From positions 9,197 through 36,044 of the forward strand of contig JABUUT010000027.1 in assembly GCA_021443045.1 (NCBI GenBank): 26,848 bases of DNA, in the 5' to 3' direction. Under the pieces are notes generated by a model. The model was not told the origin of the DNA. It saw only the letters and a list, made by a program, of their open reading frames with translations, and did not search any database. Source of the stretch: Fibrobacteraceae bacterium. GTDB lineage: Bacteria > Fibrobacterota > Fibrobacteria > Fibrobacterales > Fibrobacteraceae. Position 1 is the stretch's first letter. Each line of letters begins with the position of its first letter. Positions 7,890-15,243 of the stretch are shown one piece after another. Made by a program: the position numbers and the translations under genes.

Positions 7890-8429
7890 ATGTCTCGTAT
7901 CGGAAAAGCTATTATCAATATTCCAGCCGGCGTTAAAGTCGCTGTTAACGGTCAGAACATCAAGGTTGAAGGCCCTCTCGGAAAGCTCGAAACTGATGTT
8001 CATGAACTCATCAAGATTAACTTCGAAGGCACACAGCTGTCTTTCACTCGTCCTGATGATCAGAAGTTCTCACGCGCCATTCATGGCACCACTCGCGCAC
8101 TCGTTGCCAACATGGTCGAAGGCGTTACCAAGGGTTTCAAGAAGACTCTCGAAATCGTTGGCGTGGGTTATCGTGTAGAACAGAAGGGTAAAGACCTGAA
8201 CTTGGTTCTCGGTTTCTCTCATCCAGTTATCTTCCAGGCACCAGAGGGTGTAAAGCTCACCGCTGTCGATCCTCTCAAGATTACTGTTGAAGGTATCGAC
8301 AAACAGAAAGTTGGCCAAGCTGCCGCCGAAATTCGCAAGTACCGTCGTCCAGAACCTTATAAGGGCAAGGGCGTGAAGTACGAAGGCGAAATCGTACGTC
8401 GTAAGCAAGGTAAGAAGACAGGTAAATAA
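7890..8429 (+). CDS. rplF: 50S ribosomal protein L6
   Basis: Two-domain protein near the GTPase centre, formed by an internal duplication. It has 179 residues: the first domain begins MSRIGKAIINIPAGVKV, the second has VGYRVEQKGKDLNLVLGFSHPV, and the C-terminal signature is RRPEPYKGKGVKYEGE followed by a Lys-rich tail. GAGG ends 6 bases before the ATG, overlapping the rpsH stop. The gene is 9 bases before rplR. Confidence 0.97.
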   Translation: MSRIGKAIINIPAGVKVAVNGQNIKVEGPLGKLETDVHELIKINFEGTQLSFTRPDDQKFSRAIHGTTRALVANMVEGVTKGFKKTLEIVGVGYRVEQKGKDLNLVLGFSHPVIFQAPEGVKLTAVDPLKITVEGIDKQKVGQAAAEIRKYRRPEPYKGKGVKYEGEIVRRKQGKKTGK

Positions 8430-8438
8430 GGGTAAACT

Positions 8439-8810
8439 ATGACTGCAATTGCAAAGAAAAGAATCCAGTCCAGAATCGCACGCCACGAACGCGTACGTAA
8501 GTCTGTAGTTGGAACAGCAGAATGCCCTCGTTTGGCCGTTCGTCGTTCCTTATCTCATATGGTCGCCCAGATTATCGACGATGCTAACAACAAGTCTCTG
8601 GTTGAAATGGCCACCACTTCCAAGGATTTCCAAGGCAAGTTTGGTGAACTCACCAAGACGGAACAGGCAAAGAAGCTCGGTGCTCTCATTGCCGAAGTTG
8701 CAAAGTCCAAGGGTATTGAATCCGTGGTCTTCGACCGCGGCGGTTACATCTATCATGGTCGCGTCCAAGCTCTCGCCGAGGGAGCTCGTGAAGGCGGACT
8801 CCAATTCTAA
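8439..8810 (+). CDS. rplR: 50S ribosomal protein L18
   Basis: 5S rRNA-binding protein of the central protuberance. It has 123 residues with a basic N-terminus (KKRIQSRIARHERVRKSV), then CPRLAVRRSLSHMVAQIIDD, AKKLGALIAEVAKSKGIE and the conserved VVFDRGGYIYHGRVQALAEGAREGGLQF end. It begins at the ATG at 8439, preceded by a weak AAGGG. It ends 10 bases before the TTG start of rpsE. Confidence 0.97.
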   Translation: MTAIAKKRIQSRIARHERVRKSVVGTAECPRLAVRRSLSHMVAQIIDDANNKSLVEMATTSKDFQGKFGELTKTEQAKKLGALIAEVAKSKGIESVVFDRGGYIYHGRVQALAEGAREGGLQF

Positions 8811-8820
8811 GAGGTACACT

Positions 8821-9303
8821 TTGGAAACTCAAGCTCAAGTCTCTGAATTTGAAGACAAGGTTGTGCACATCAATCGTTGCGCCAAGGTTGTAAAGGGCGG
8901 TCGCCGTTTCTCCTTCAGTGCCCTGGTTGTTGTTGGCAACAAGAATGGCAAGGTCGGCATGGGCCTTGGCAAGGCTAAGGAAGTTTCGGAAGCTATCCGT
9001 AAGGGTACCGAAGCTGCTCAGCGCAACTTGGTTGAAGTCCATCTTTTGGACGGCACCATTCCTCATGACATCGAAGTCAAGAGCGGTGCAACACGCATTC
9101 TCCTTATGCCAGCTGCTCCTGGTACTGGTGTTATCGCTGGTGCTGCAGCTCGTGCAGTTCTCGAACTTGCCGGTGTTAAGAATATCCTCACCAAGATTCA
9201 CGGGTCCTCCAATCCAAGCACCGTAGTTCGTGCTTGCATCGAAGGTCTGCTGTCTCAGAAGAACAAGCAGGACTGCGCTGAACTGCGCGGTACTAACGCC
9301 TAA
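8821..9303 (+). CDS. rpsE: 30S ribosomal protein S5, TTG start
   Basis: S5 affects decoding accuracy and mRNA unwinding; changes in it give spectinomycin resistance elsewhere. I place the start at TTG 8821, giving 160 residues. GAGG (8811-8814) is 6 bases before it, and no in-frame ATG exists between the rplR stop and the first conserved residues (KVVHINRCAKVVKGGRRFSF). Upstream in-frame ATG codons lie well inside rplR. The core motif NKNGKVGMGLGKAKEVSEAI and the C-terminal VKNILTKIHGSSNP are clear. Confidence 0.96.
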   Translation: METQAQVSEFEDKVVHINRCAKVVKGGRRFSFSALVVVGNKNGKVGMGLGKAKEVSEAIRKGTEAAQRNLVEVHLLDGTIPHDIEVKSGATRILLMPAAPGTGVIAGAAARAVLELAGVKNILTKIHGSSNPSTVVRACIEGLLSQKNKQDCAELRGTNA

Positions 9304-9314
9304 GGAGTAATACA

Positions 9315-9494
9315 ATGAAGAAAGTACGTATTACTTTGATCAAGGGTACCGTTCGTCGCCTCCCTATGCATCGTGCAAACGTGGCTGCTCTCGGTCTCCA
9401 CAAGATCGGACAATCTGTTGAAAAGAACCTGAACCCAGTTATTGCCGGCATGATCAATGCTGTCAAGGACATGGTCAAGGTAGAGGAGATCTAA
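9315..9494 (+). CDS. rpmD: 50S ribosomal protein L30
   Basis: A 59-residue gene read from the ATG at 9315 to TAA at 9492-9494. The product begins MKKVRITLIKGTVRRLP and contains LGLHKIGQSVEKN with a C-terminal IAGMINAVKDMVKVEEI, the L30 pattern of a short beta-alpha-beta fold. The position between rpsE and rplO is the standard place for rpmD. Its ribosome-binding region AAGGAGTAATACAATG (9302-9317) is identical to that of rpsC. L30 is absent from some bacterial lineages, so its presence is informative. Confidence 0.95.
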   Translation: MKKVRITLIKGTVRRLPMHRANVAALGLHKIGQSVEKNLNPVIAGMINAVKDMVKVEEI

Positions 9495-9495
9495 G

Positions 9496-9933
9496 ATGGA
9501 ACTTAATTCTCTTAATCCAGGAAAGGCAAAAGTCCGTAAGCGCAAGCGCATCGGTCGTGGTCCAGGTTCCGGTTGGGGTACAACCGCCGGTCGTGGTCAG
9601 AAAGGTTCCGGTGCACGTAAGAGCGCCAAGGCTGGTCGTGTAGCATTCGAAGGCGGCCAGATGCCTATCCATCGTCGTGTTCCTAAGCGCGGCTTTAAGC
9701 ATGCCAACATTGAATTCCAGCTGGTTAACCTGAAGCGTCTCGCTGCAGTTAGCGCTACTGAATTCGATGCAAAGGCTCTCTTTGACCTTGGCTTTATCCG
9801 CAATGTGGAAAAGCCTGTTAAGGTGCTTGCCTTCGGAACAATCGACAAGGCTATCAACGTAAAGGTTAATGCCATCAGTGAAAAGGCCAAGTCCTTGATT
9901 GAAGCTGCTGGCGGAAAAGTCGAGATCATCTAA
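9496..9933 (+). CDS. rplO: 50S ribosomal protein L15
   Basis: Late-assembly large-subunit protein with a long N-terminal extension that runs into rRNA. It has 145 residues. The glycine/arginine-rich segment GRGPGSGWGTTAGRGQKG is at about residues 21-38, followed by FEGGQMPIHRRVPKRGF. The globular end has AGGKVEII. GGAGATCTA (9485-9493), within the end of rpmD, provides the ribosome-binding site. The stop overlaps the secY ATG (TAATG), so a ribosomal protein and a membrane translocase subunit are translationally coupled. Confidence 0.97.
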   Translation: MELNSLNPGKAKVRKRKRIGRGPGSGWGTTAGRGQKGSGARKSAKAGRVAFEGGQMPIHRRVPKRGFKHANIEFQLVNLKRLAAVSATEFDAKALFDLGFIRNVEKPVKVLAFGTIDKAINVKVNAISEKAKSLIEAAGGKVEII

Positions 9934-11294
9934 TGGAAGCTCTCAAGAAAGCTATCGATGCGTTCGTTAATGCCTTCAAAATAGAAGACCTGCGTAAAAA
10001 GCTCCTTTTTACGCTGGGTATTCTTATTGTGTACCGCATTGGCGCACACATTACCATCCCCGGAGTTAACGCTGCGGTTCTCGCAGAGTACTTCAAGAAC
10101 TCCAACAACCTGTTCGGTCTTTATGACTCCTTCACAGGTGGTGCATTTGCAAAGGCTACAATCTTTGCTCTCGGTATTATGCCCTACATTAGCGCAAGCA
10201 TCATCATCCAGTTGATGGGCTCCGTTATTCCGGCTATCCAGATGCTCCAAAAGGAAGGTCAGGAAGGTCGAGCTAAGCTGAACCAATATACCCGTTACTT
10301 TACGGTGGTTCTTTCCATCTTGCAGGGATGGGGTATTTCCGTTTGGCTTTCCTCCATGAAGATTACCACAGCCTCCGGTACAGGAATCTCCGCCTTGGCA
10401 GATGATTTCGCTTCCGGACTTGGCAATGTGGGCTTCCGCATTCTCGCAACATTGACCTTCACCGCAGGTACGGTGCTAGTAATGTACCTCGGGGAACAGA
10501 TTACTTCCCATGGTGTTGGCAATGGTATATCCCTTATTATCTTCGCCGGTATCGTTGGCAGTCTTCCGCGGGCTGCACTTGCCGAATTCGAAATGTTCCA
10601 GGAAGGCATTCATGCCCTCGCCATTGAAATCTTTATCATGGCCGTGGTTGTTTGCATTATTGGCTTCATTGTCTTCGTCGAAACTGCGAACCGTCGCATT
10701 CCACTCCAAAGTCCACGTCGTACAGTGGGTAACAAGGTTATGGGTGGTCAGTCCAGCTACTTGCCCTTCAAGGTGAATACTGCTGGTGTGATTCCTGTAA
10801 TTTTTGCCAGCTGCATCATGTTCATTCCAGCTATGATTGCATCTTGGTTCCCCAATGTTAGCGTGATGCAGACCTTTGCGGCTGCTTTCATCCCTGGTCA
10901 CATTACATTCAGTGTGATTGACGCTCTCCTCATTATATTCTTCACCTTCTTCTATACAGCAATTCAGTATAACCCAAATGATATTGCTGAAAATCTCAAG
11001 AAGTCTGGTGGGTTTATTCCAGGAATCCGTCCGGGTAAGCAAACTGCAGAGTACATTGACCACATTTTAACCAGAATCTCCCTTCCAGGTTCCATGTTCC
11101 TCGCTCTAATCAGCGTTGGTCCATACCATCTTAAAGACGCTCTCGACATGAGTTTCTATATTGGTGGTACCTCGGTCTTGATCGTGGTAGGTGTGGCATT
11201 GGATACACTTCGTCAACTCGAAGCCCAGCTGCATACAAAGAATTATGAAGGTTTCTTGAAACGTGGCCGCATTCGCGGCAGGATGGCAAGTTAG
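9933..11294 (+). CDS. secY: Preprotein translocase subunit SecY
   Basis: Channel-forming subunit of the SecYEG translocase in the inner membrane. It has 453 residues with about ten hydrophobic segments. Family motifs include YRIGAHITIPGV early, the plug and TM2 area with GGAFAKATIFALGIMPYISA, SHGVGNGISLIIFAGI, VVETANRRIPLQ-like FVETANRRIPLQ, and the C-terminal PGIRPGKQTAEYIDHILTRI. The start overlaps rplO and the TAG stop overlaps the infA GTG. In many bacteria adk and map follow secY; neither is here. Confidence 0.98.
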   Translation: MEALKKAIDAFVNAFKIEDLRKKLLFTLGILIVYRIGAHITIPGVNAAVLAEYFKNSNNLFGLYDSFTGGAFAKATIFALGIMPYISASIIIQLMGSVIPAIQMLQKEGQEGRAKLNQYTRYFTVVLSILQGWGISVWLSSMKITTASGTGISALADDFASGLGNVGFRILATLTFTAGTVLVMYLGEQITSHGVGNGISLIIFAGIVGSLPRAALAEFEMFQEGIHALAIEIFIMAVVVCIIGFIVFVETANRRIPLQSPRRTVGNKVMGGQSSYLPFKVNTAGVIPVIFASCIMFIPAMIASWFPNVSVMQTFAAAFIPGHITFSVIDALLIIFFTFFYTAIQYNPNDIAENLKKSGGFIPGIRPGKQTAEYIDHILTRISLPGSMFLALISVGPYHLKDALDMSFYIGGTSVLIVVGVALDTLRQLEAQLHTKNYEGFLKRGRIRGRMAS

Positions 11295-11512
11295 TGGCTA
11301 AAGAAGAAGGAATACAAGTAGAAGGTGTTGTTTTGGAAGCTCTTCCAAACGCTTTCTTCCGTGTACAACTCGCAAATGGCCACGAAGTCCTTGCGCATGT
11401 TTCAGGAAAAATGCGTCGGCATTTCATTAGAATTTTGCCTGACGATAAAGTGTTGGTAGAAATTTCTCCCTATGATCTTGATCGTGGGAGAATTACTTAC
11501 CGTTACAAGTAA
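11294..11512 (+). CDS. infA: Translation initiation factor IF-1, GTG start
   Basis: OB-fold factor that occupies the A site during initiation. It has 72 residues from GTG 11294, which shares its G with the secY stop (TAGTG). The S1-like fold is clear: EGVVLEALPNAFFRVQLANG, then HVSGKMRRHFIRILPDDKV and the end SPYDLDRGRITYRYK. There is no strong Shine-Dalgarno, so translation probably depends on ribosomes finishing secY. The gap to rpmJ is 25 bases, the longest inside the ribosomal run apart from none larger. Confidence 0.96.
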   Translation: MAKEEGIQVEGVVLEALPNAFFRVQLANGHEVLAHVSGKMRRHFIRILPDDKVLVEISPYDLDRGRITYRYK

Positions 11513-11537
11513 TAGGTATCAAAAGAAGGTCTAACCT

Positions 11538-11654
11538 ATGAAAATCAAAGCCTCCATCAAACCCAGATGCGAAAACTGCAAGATCATCCGCCGTAAGGGT
11601 GTATTGCGTATCATCTGTTCGAAGAACCCTCGTCACAAGCAGAAACAGGGATAG
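11538..11654 (+). CDS. rpmJ: 50S ribosomal protein L36, zinc-binding
   Basis: A 38-residue gene from ATG 11538 to TAG 11652-11654. The product starts MKIKASIKPRCENCK and carries a zinc ribbon of C11, C14, C27 and H33 (CENC, ICSKNPRH), so it is the C+ form. L36 is a late, very small 50S protein that organises 23S rRNA. AAGAAGG precedes the start. Its place between infA and rpsM is the usual one in many phyla. Confidence 0.96.
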   Translation: MKIKASIKPRCENCKIIRRKGVLRIICSKNPRHKQKQG

Positions 11655-11663
11655 GAGATCTAT

Positions 11664-12032
11664 ATGGCACGTATCGCTGGTGTCGATTTACCGAAAAACA
11701 AGACTGTGGAATATGGTCTGACGGCAATCTATGGCGTCGGTCTATGCACTTCACGCAAGGTCTGTGCCCAACTTGGCATTGACATGAACAAGAAGTGCGA
11801 CGACTTGACAGAAGAAGAACAAGGTAAGATTCGTCATATTCTCGAAGACGAATATCAGGTGGAAGGTAACCTCCGCGCTGAAATTACCCTTAACATTAAG
11901 CGTTTGCAAGATATTGGTTGCTACCGTGGCATCCGTCACCGCAAGGGTCTCCCTGTTCGCGGTCAACGTTCCCGTACCAATGCTCGTACACGTAAGGGCC
12001 CTAAGAAAACTGTGGCTAACAAGAAGAAGTAA
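11664..12032 (+). CDS. rpsM: 30S ribosomal protein S13
   Basis: Head protein that bridges to the large subunit and contacts the P-site tRNA. It has 122 residues beginning MARIAGVDLPKNKTVEYGLT, with the helix-hairpin region GVGLCTSRKVCAQLGI, a central RRLQDIGCYRGIRHRKGLPVRGQ-type block (KRLQDIGCYRGIRHRKG) and the basic tail RTNARTRKGPKKTVANKKK that reaches the tRNA. GGAGATCTA (11654-11662) is its ribosome-binding region. The gap to rpsK is 11 bases. Confidence 0.97.
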   Translation: MARIAGVDLPKNKTVEYGLTAIYGVGLCTSRKVCAQLGIDMNKKCDDLTEEEQGKIRHILEDEYQVEGNLRAEITLNIKRLQDIGCYRGIRHRKGLPVRGQRSRTNARTRKGPKKTVANKKK

Positions 12033-12043
12033 GGAGATAGCTC

Positions 12044-12481
12044 GTGGCTGAAGAAGAAATTAAGGAAACCACGGCTGCTGCTGCTGAAGCACCAGCTTCC
12101 GAGGAAGTTAAGGCTAAGAAGGGCAAGAAGCGTATTGACATTCAGGGCATCGCCTGCGTTAACGCCACCTTCAATAACACAATTGTTTCTATCACCGATG
12201 CACGCGGCAACGTTGTGGCTTGGGGTTCTCCAGGAAACTCCGGTTTCAAGGGTTCCCGCAAGAGCACTCCATTTGCTGCTCAGCTCGCCGCCGAAACCGC
12301 TGCCCACAAGGCATTCGACCTTGGCATGCGTAAGGTGGACGTCCGCATCAAGGGTGCCGGCGGCGGTCGTGAATCCGCTGTTCGCGCTCTCAAGAATGCG
12401 GGCCTCGAAGTTCTCTCTATTCGAGACGTGACGGGTGTACCACATAACGGTTGTCGTCCTAAAAAGAAGAGAAGAATCTAA
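12044..12481 (+). CDS. rpsK: 30S ribosomal protein S11, GTG start, extended N-terminus
   Basis: Platform protein lining the mRNA exit path. GTG 12044 has AGGAG 7 bases upstream and gives 145 residues. The core is unmistakable: ATFNNTIVSITDARGNVVAWG, FKGSRKSTPFAAQLAAE, VRIKGAGGGRESAVRAL and the end PHNGCRPKKKRRI. The N-terminal 30 residues are Ala/Glu-rich then Lys-rich and about 16 longer than in E. coli. A later start is unlikely since no ATG, GTG or TTG with a good site precedes the core. rpoA follows after 18 bases, with no rpsD between. Confidence 0.96.
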   Translation: MAEEEIKETTAAAAEAPASEEVKAKKGKKRIDIQGIACVNATFNNTIVSITDARGNVVAWGSPGNSGFKGSRKSTPFAAQLAAETAAHKAFDLGMRKVDVRIKGAGGGRESAVRALKNAGLEVLSIRDVTGVPHNGCRPKKKRRI

Positions 12482-12499
12482 TCCAAAGAGGTATCGCCC

Positions 12500-13474
12500 A
12501 TGATGTGGAAATCACTTCAAATGCCGCGTAGTTTCCAGAAGGTGGAAACTGGCGAAGATGGTCGCTATGCAAAGTTTGTTGTAGAAGCATTGGAACGTGG
12601 CTGGGGTATCACCCTCGGCAACGCACTCCGTCGCACACTCCTTTCTTCATTGCAAGGTGCGGCTATCGTATCCGTGAAAATCGAAGGCGTAGAAAAGGAA
12701 TTTTCAACAATTCCTGGTGTTAAGGAAGACGTCACCGACATTATCCTTAACCTCAAAAGCATTCGCGTAAAGCTCCTTTCTGACCATGACGAAACCCTTC
12801 ATCTGGATATGTCCGGTGATGGCGAAGTTACGGCCAAGGACTTTATGGATAATCCAAATGTCGCCATCTTGACTCCGGATGTTCATATCGCAACATTGAG
12901 CGGAAACGCTTCCTTGTCGATGGACGTTAAGGTTTCTTGTGGCCGTGGCTATGTAACTGCAGATGAACTCAAGGCTCAGGATGCTCCCATTGGCGTTATT
13001 GCTATGGATGCAAACTTCAACCCTGTTCAGAAAGTTGCTATGCACATCAGCGATACCCGCGTTGGACAGCGTACCGACTTTAATCGTTTGGAACTTGAAA
13101 TTACAACTGACGGCTCCATCGATCCAGAAGATGCTTTGGCATACGCAGCCAAGCTCCTGGTAGACCACCTGGAAATCTTCATCAACTTTGAAGGTGACCT
13201 GGAATCTCCAGAAGAACTGGAAATGGACGAAGAACGTCAGCGTATTGCAACGCTCCTTCGTATGCGCGTCGACGAATTGGAACTTTCCGTTCGTTCCAGC
13301 AACTGCCTCCGTATGGCCAACATCCATACCATTGGCGAACTTGTGCGCAACAAAGAAAACGATATGCTTAAATACAAGAACTTCGGTCGGAAGTCCTTGG
13401 TGGAACTTAACGAGGTATTGACCTCCATGGGCTTAAGCTTTGGCATGGATGTCGATGACTACTTGAAGGATTAA
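12500..13474 (+). CDS. rpoA: RNA polymerase subunit alpha
   Basis: Alpha dimer nucleates polymerase assembly, and its C-terminal domain binds UP elements and activators. It has 324 residues: N-terminal domain with GWGITLGNALRRTLLSSLQGAAI, linker rich in Glu/Asp (about 230-250), and C-terminal domain with LELSVRSSNCLRMANIHTIGEL, whose Arg in VRSSNC aligns with DNA-contacting R265 of E. coli, then FGRKSLVELNEVL. Two adjacent ATG codons (12500 and 12503) are possible starts; AAGAGG (12486-12491) fits the first. rplQ begins 2 bases after the stop. Confidence 0.97.
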   Translation: MMWKSLQMPRSFQKVETGEDGRYAKFVVEALERGWGITLGNALRRTLLSSLQGAAIVSVKIEGVEKEFSTIPGVKEDVTDIILNLKSIRVKLLSDHDETLHLDMSGDGEVTAKDFMDNPNVAILTPDVHIATLSGNASLSMDVKVSCGRGYVTADELKAQDAPIGVIAMDANFNPVQKVAMHISDTRVGQRTDFNRLELEITTDGSIDPEDALAYAAKLLVDHLEIFINFEGDLESPEELEMDEERQRIATLLRMRVDELELSVRSSNCLRMANIHTIGELVRNKENDMLKYKNFGRKSLVELNEVLTSMGLSFGMDVDDYLKD

Positions 13475-13476
13475 TC

Positions 13477-13941
13477 ATGAGACACGGTGTAAAAAACGAA
13501 AAACTCGGGGCTAACTCCCAGCACAAGCGTGCCATTCTCCGTAGCCTTGCCACTTCCATTCTTGGAAAGGGCATTGAAACAGAACAGGGCAAGCGCTATG
13601 TTCGCACTACGCTCCACAAGGCTAAAATTGCCCGTGGTGTAGTGGATCGCTTAATTACTTTCGCAAAGAAGGGTGACCTTTCTGCTCGTCGTGAAGCTGC
13701 TCGCTTCGTTCGCGACCCTAAGGTTCTCCAGGATTTGTTTGCAACAATCGGTCCGCGCTATGCTTCCCGCAATGGTGGCTATACTCGCGTACTCAAGCTC
13801 GGTCCAAACCGTGCTGGTGACGCAGCCGAAATGGCTCTCATCGGTCTCGTCGAAGACGAAATCGTTGTAAAGACCAAGAAGTCTGCCGATGCCAAGTCCG
13901 ATGCAGCTGTAAGCATGGTTGAAGGCGAAAGCAAGGCTTAA
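13477..13941 (+). CDS. rplQ: 50S ribosomal protein L17, long C-terminal tail
   Basis: Large-subunit protein near the tunnel exit and last gene of the alpha group. It has 154 residues, against 127 in E. coli. The conserved N-terminus (MRHGVKNEKLGANSQHKRAI, then LRSLATSILGKGIETE) and the GGYTRVLKLGPNRAGDAAEMALIGLV block are present; beyond about residue 130 there is a polar, Ala/Asp/Glu-rich tail. The start is 2 bases after rpoA. A strong terminator follows the stop. Confidence 0.96.
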   Translation: MRHGVKNEKLGANSQHKRAILRSLATSILGKGIETEQGKRYVRTTLHKAKIARGVVDRLITFAKKGDLSARREAARFVRDPKVLQDLFATIGPRYASRNGGYTRVLKLGPNRAGDAAEMALIGLVEDEIVVKTKKSADAKSDAAVSMVEGESKA

Positions 13942-13964
13942 TAAAAAAGTATTGGGCTTTTAAA

Positions 13965-13996
13965 AGTCTGGTCGTTGTCGGCCAGGCTTTTTTTTT
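13965..13996 (+). terminator. Rho-independent terminator after rplQ
   Basis: AGTCTGGTC (13965-13973) pairs with GGCCAGGCT (13980-13988) through nine pairs including two G-T wobbles, with a six-base loop. Nine T residues run from 13988 to 13996. It lies 24 bases after the rplQ stop and is the only convincing intrinsic terminator in the first 14 kb, so it probably ends the whole tuf-to-rplQ transcript. Confidence 0.88.
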
Positions 13997-14010
13997 GTAT
14001 TTTTATCTAA

Positions 14011-14044
14011 AGTCACCTCTAAAAATTCATTTTTGGAGGTGGCT
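14011..14044 (+). promoter_or_regulatory. Leader hairpin covering a GGAGG upstream of the export gene
   Basis: AGTCACCTC (14011-14019) pairs with GAGGTGGCT (14036-14044) through nine pairs with one G-T. After a one-base mismatch, AAAAA (14021-14025) pairs with TTTTT (about 14030-14034) around a TTCA loop. The 3' arm contains the only strong Shine-Dalgarno-like stretch (GGAGGT, 14035-14040) before the GTG at 14058. The spacing of 17 bases is too long for a normal site, so a regulatory role is only a possibility. Confidence 0.45.
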
Positions 14045-14057
14045 CTAAGTCCCTACT

Positions 14058-15239
14058 GTGAAAAGATTTATGCGAATATTACTGGCTATTGTCTTGTTTA
14101 TGTGTTGCTTTTCGTTTGGCCAAAGCAATACCTCTCTTTTTGCTTCCGGAATAACTGGTAGCGACCGAATTTCTACACGCAGCTCTGTGGTAATGCAACC
14201 ATCCCAGGCAGAATTGGCGGTGGATTCTACATATAAATTAGGTCCTGGTGATTTTTTGGATTTGATGCTGGAGGACAACTACCTTACGGTGCAGATTTAT
14301 CCAGACGGAACCGTTGCCATTGAAGAGTGTGGCGTGGTGGATGTGGGGGGGCTTACATTAAATGAAGCCCGCGAAGAAATTTTAAAGGTTGTGGAAAAAC
14401 GATACAAACGGGAATACTGTTTTGTACAACTTTCTGTTTTAAAGAAATTCCGCGTCAGCATTATGGGTGCAGTCAGTTTTGTGGGCCAACATTCGGTAGA
14501 CCCTCAGACCCGGCTCAGCTATTTTATCCGTCAGGTGGGTGGAGCTGTTCCCAAAGCCAATCTTGAAGATGTTCTTGTGATTCGTAAAAATGATACCCTT
14601 CATGTGAACTTTAACGATGTGCAAAACAATGGCAAATTCGAAGATGATATTATGCTGGAACAAGGGGATCGCATTTATGTTCCCTTTGTAAAACTAGACG
14701 ACAACATTTCCTTGATATTCCCAGGGTACCAGACCTCCGCCCCCTATAAGGAAGGCCGTACAATCCAGGAATACTTTGACTTGGTCGGCGGTGGACGTAT
14801 GCACAATTTTGGCTATAAGAACATCTGCATTCATGAACCTGGCAAAGAACCAAAATGGATTCCTGTTTCCGAAATGAAAAACACCGTGGTAGGCCCCAAT
14901 ACCGAATTGGAATTTGTTCTCAAGACCATGGATGTGTATGTTGGAGGCTCCGTGGCTAGAATTGGCCAGTTTGACTACAACCCTTCCTGGCACGCCATCG
15001 ATTACATTGCGGCAGCTGGCATCAATACAATTACGGGTACCTGGAACCAGGTAAAAGTTTGGCGTGGAGACAAGCCTGAACCTATATCGGTACAGGTAGC
15101 CCAGGACCCTATTCTGCCTGGGGACTACATCGAAATGCCCAAGAGCCGCTATGAGTCTTTCAAGGATTTCACACTTTTTGTTGCCTCCCTATTAACTGTG
15201 ATTTCTTCTGCTTTTATTATTTACGTCAACTACAAGTAA
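14058..15239 (+). CDS. Polysaccharide export protein, Wza/OPX family with SLBB domains
   Basis: Outer-membrane polysaccharide export (OPX) family protein of 393 residues. A signal peptide is visible at about residues 1-22 (KRFMRILLAIVLFMCC), with no good lipobox before its cysteines. The Poly_export domain spans about 58-135 (YKLGPGDFLDLMLEDN, YPDGTVAIEECGVVDVGGLT, NEAREEI), followed by SLBB-like repeats at about 132-215 and 292-361 (VYVGGSVARIGQFDY). A hydrophobic helix at 371-390 ends the protein, as in OPX proteins with a C-terminal membrane helix. The start is GTG 14058 because it adds the Lys-Arg of the signal peptide; ATG 14070 is an alternative. It leads an export-co-polymerase-polymerase set. 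Confidence 0.88.
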   Translation: MKRFMRILLAIVLFMCCFSFGQSNTSLFASGITGSDRISTRSSVVMQPSQAELAVDSTYKLGPGDFLDLMLEDNYLTVQIYPDGTVAIEECGVVDVGGLTLNEAREEILKVVEKRYKREYCFVQLSVLKKFRVSIMGAVSFVGQHSVDPQTRLSYFIRQVGGAVPKANLEDVLVIRKNDTLHVNFNDVQNNGKFEDDIMLEQGDRIYVPFVKLDDNISLIFPGYQTSAPYKEGRTIQEYFDLVGGGRMHNFGYKNICIHEPGKEPKWIPVSEMKNTVVGPNTELEFVLKTMDVYVGGSVARIGQFDYNPSWHAIDYIAAAGINTITGTWNQVKVWRGDKPEPISVQVAQDPILPGDYIEMPKSRYESFKDFTLFVASLLTVISSAFIIYVNYK

Positions 15240-15243
15240 GTCT

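Noticed and set aside
243..13400. Many long antisense and shifted open frames over the ribosomal genes, for example 3026-3904 (-) and 4463-5266 (-)
   Set aside because: They lie over well-identified conserved genes, lack family motifs and ribosome-binding sites, and are explained by codon bias of the real genes.
14058..14130. Lipoprotein signal for the export protein as in classical Wza
   Set aside because: The two cysteines in the signal peptide are preceded by Met and Cys, not Gly/Ala/Ser, so the lipobox is poor; a standard signal peptide fits better.
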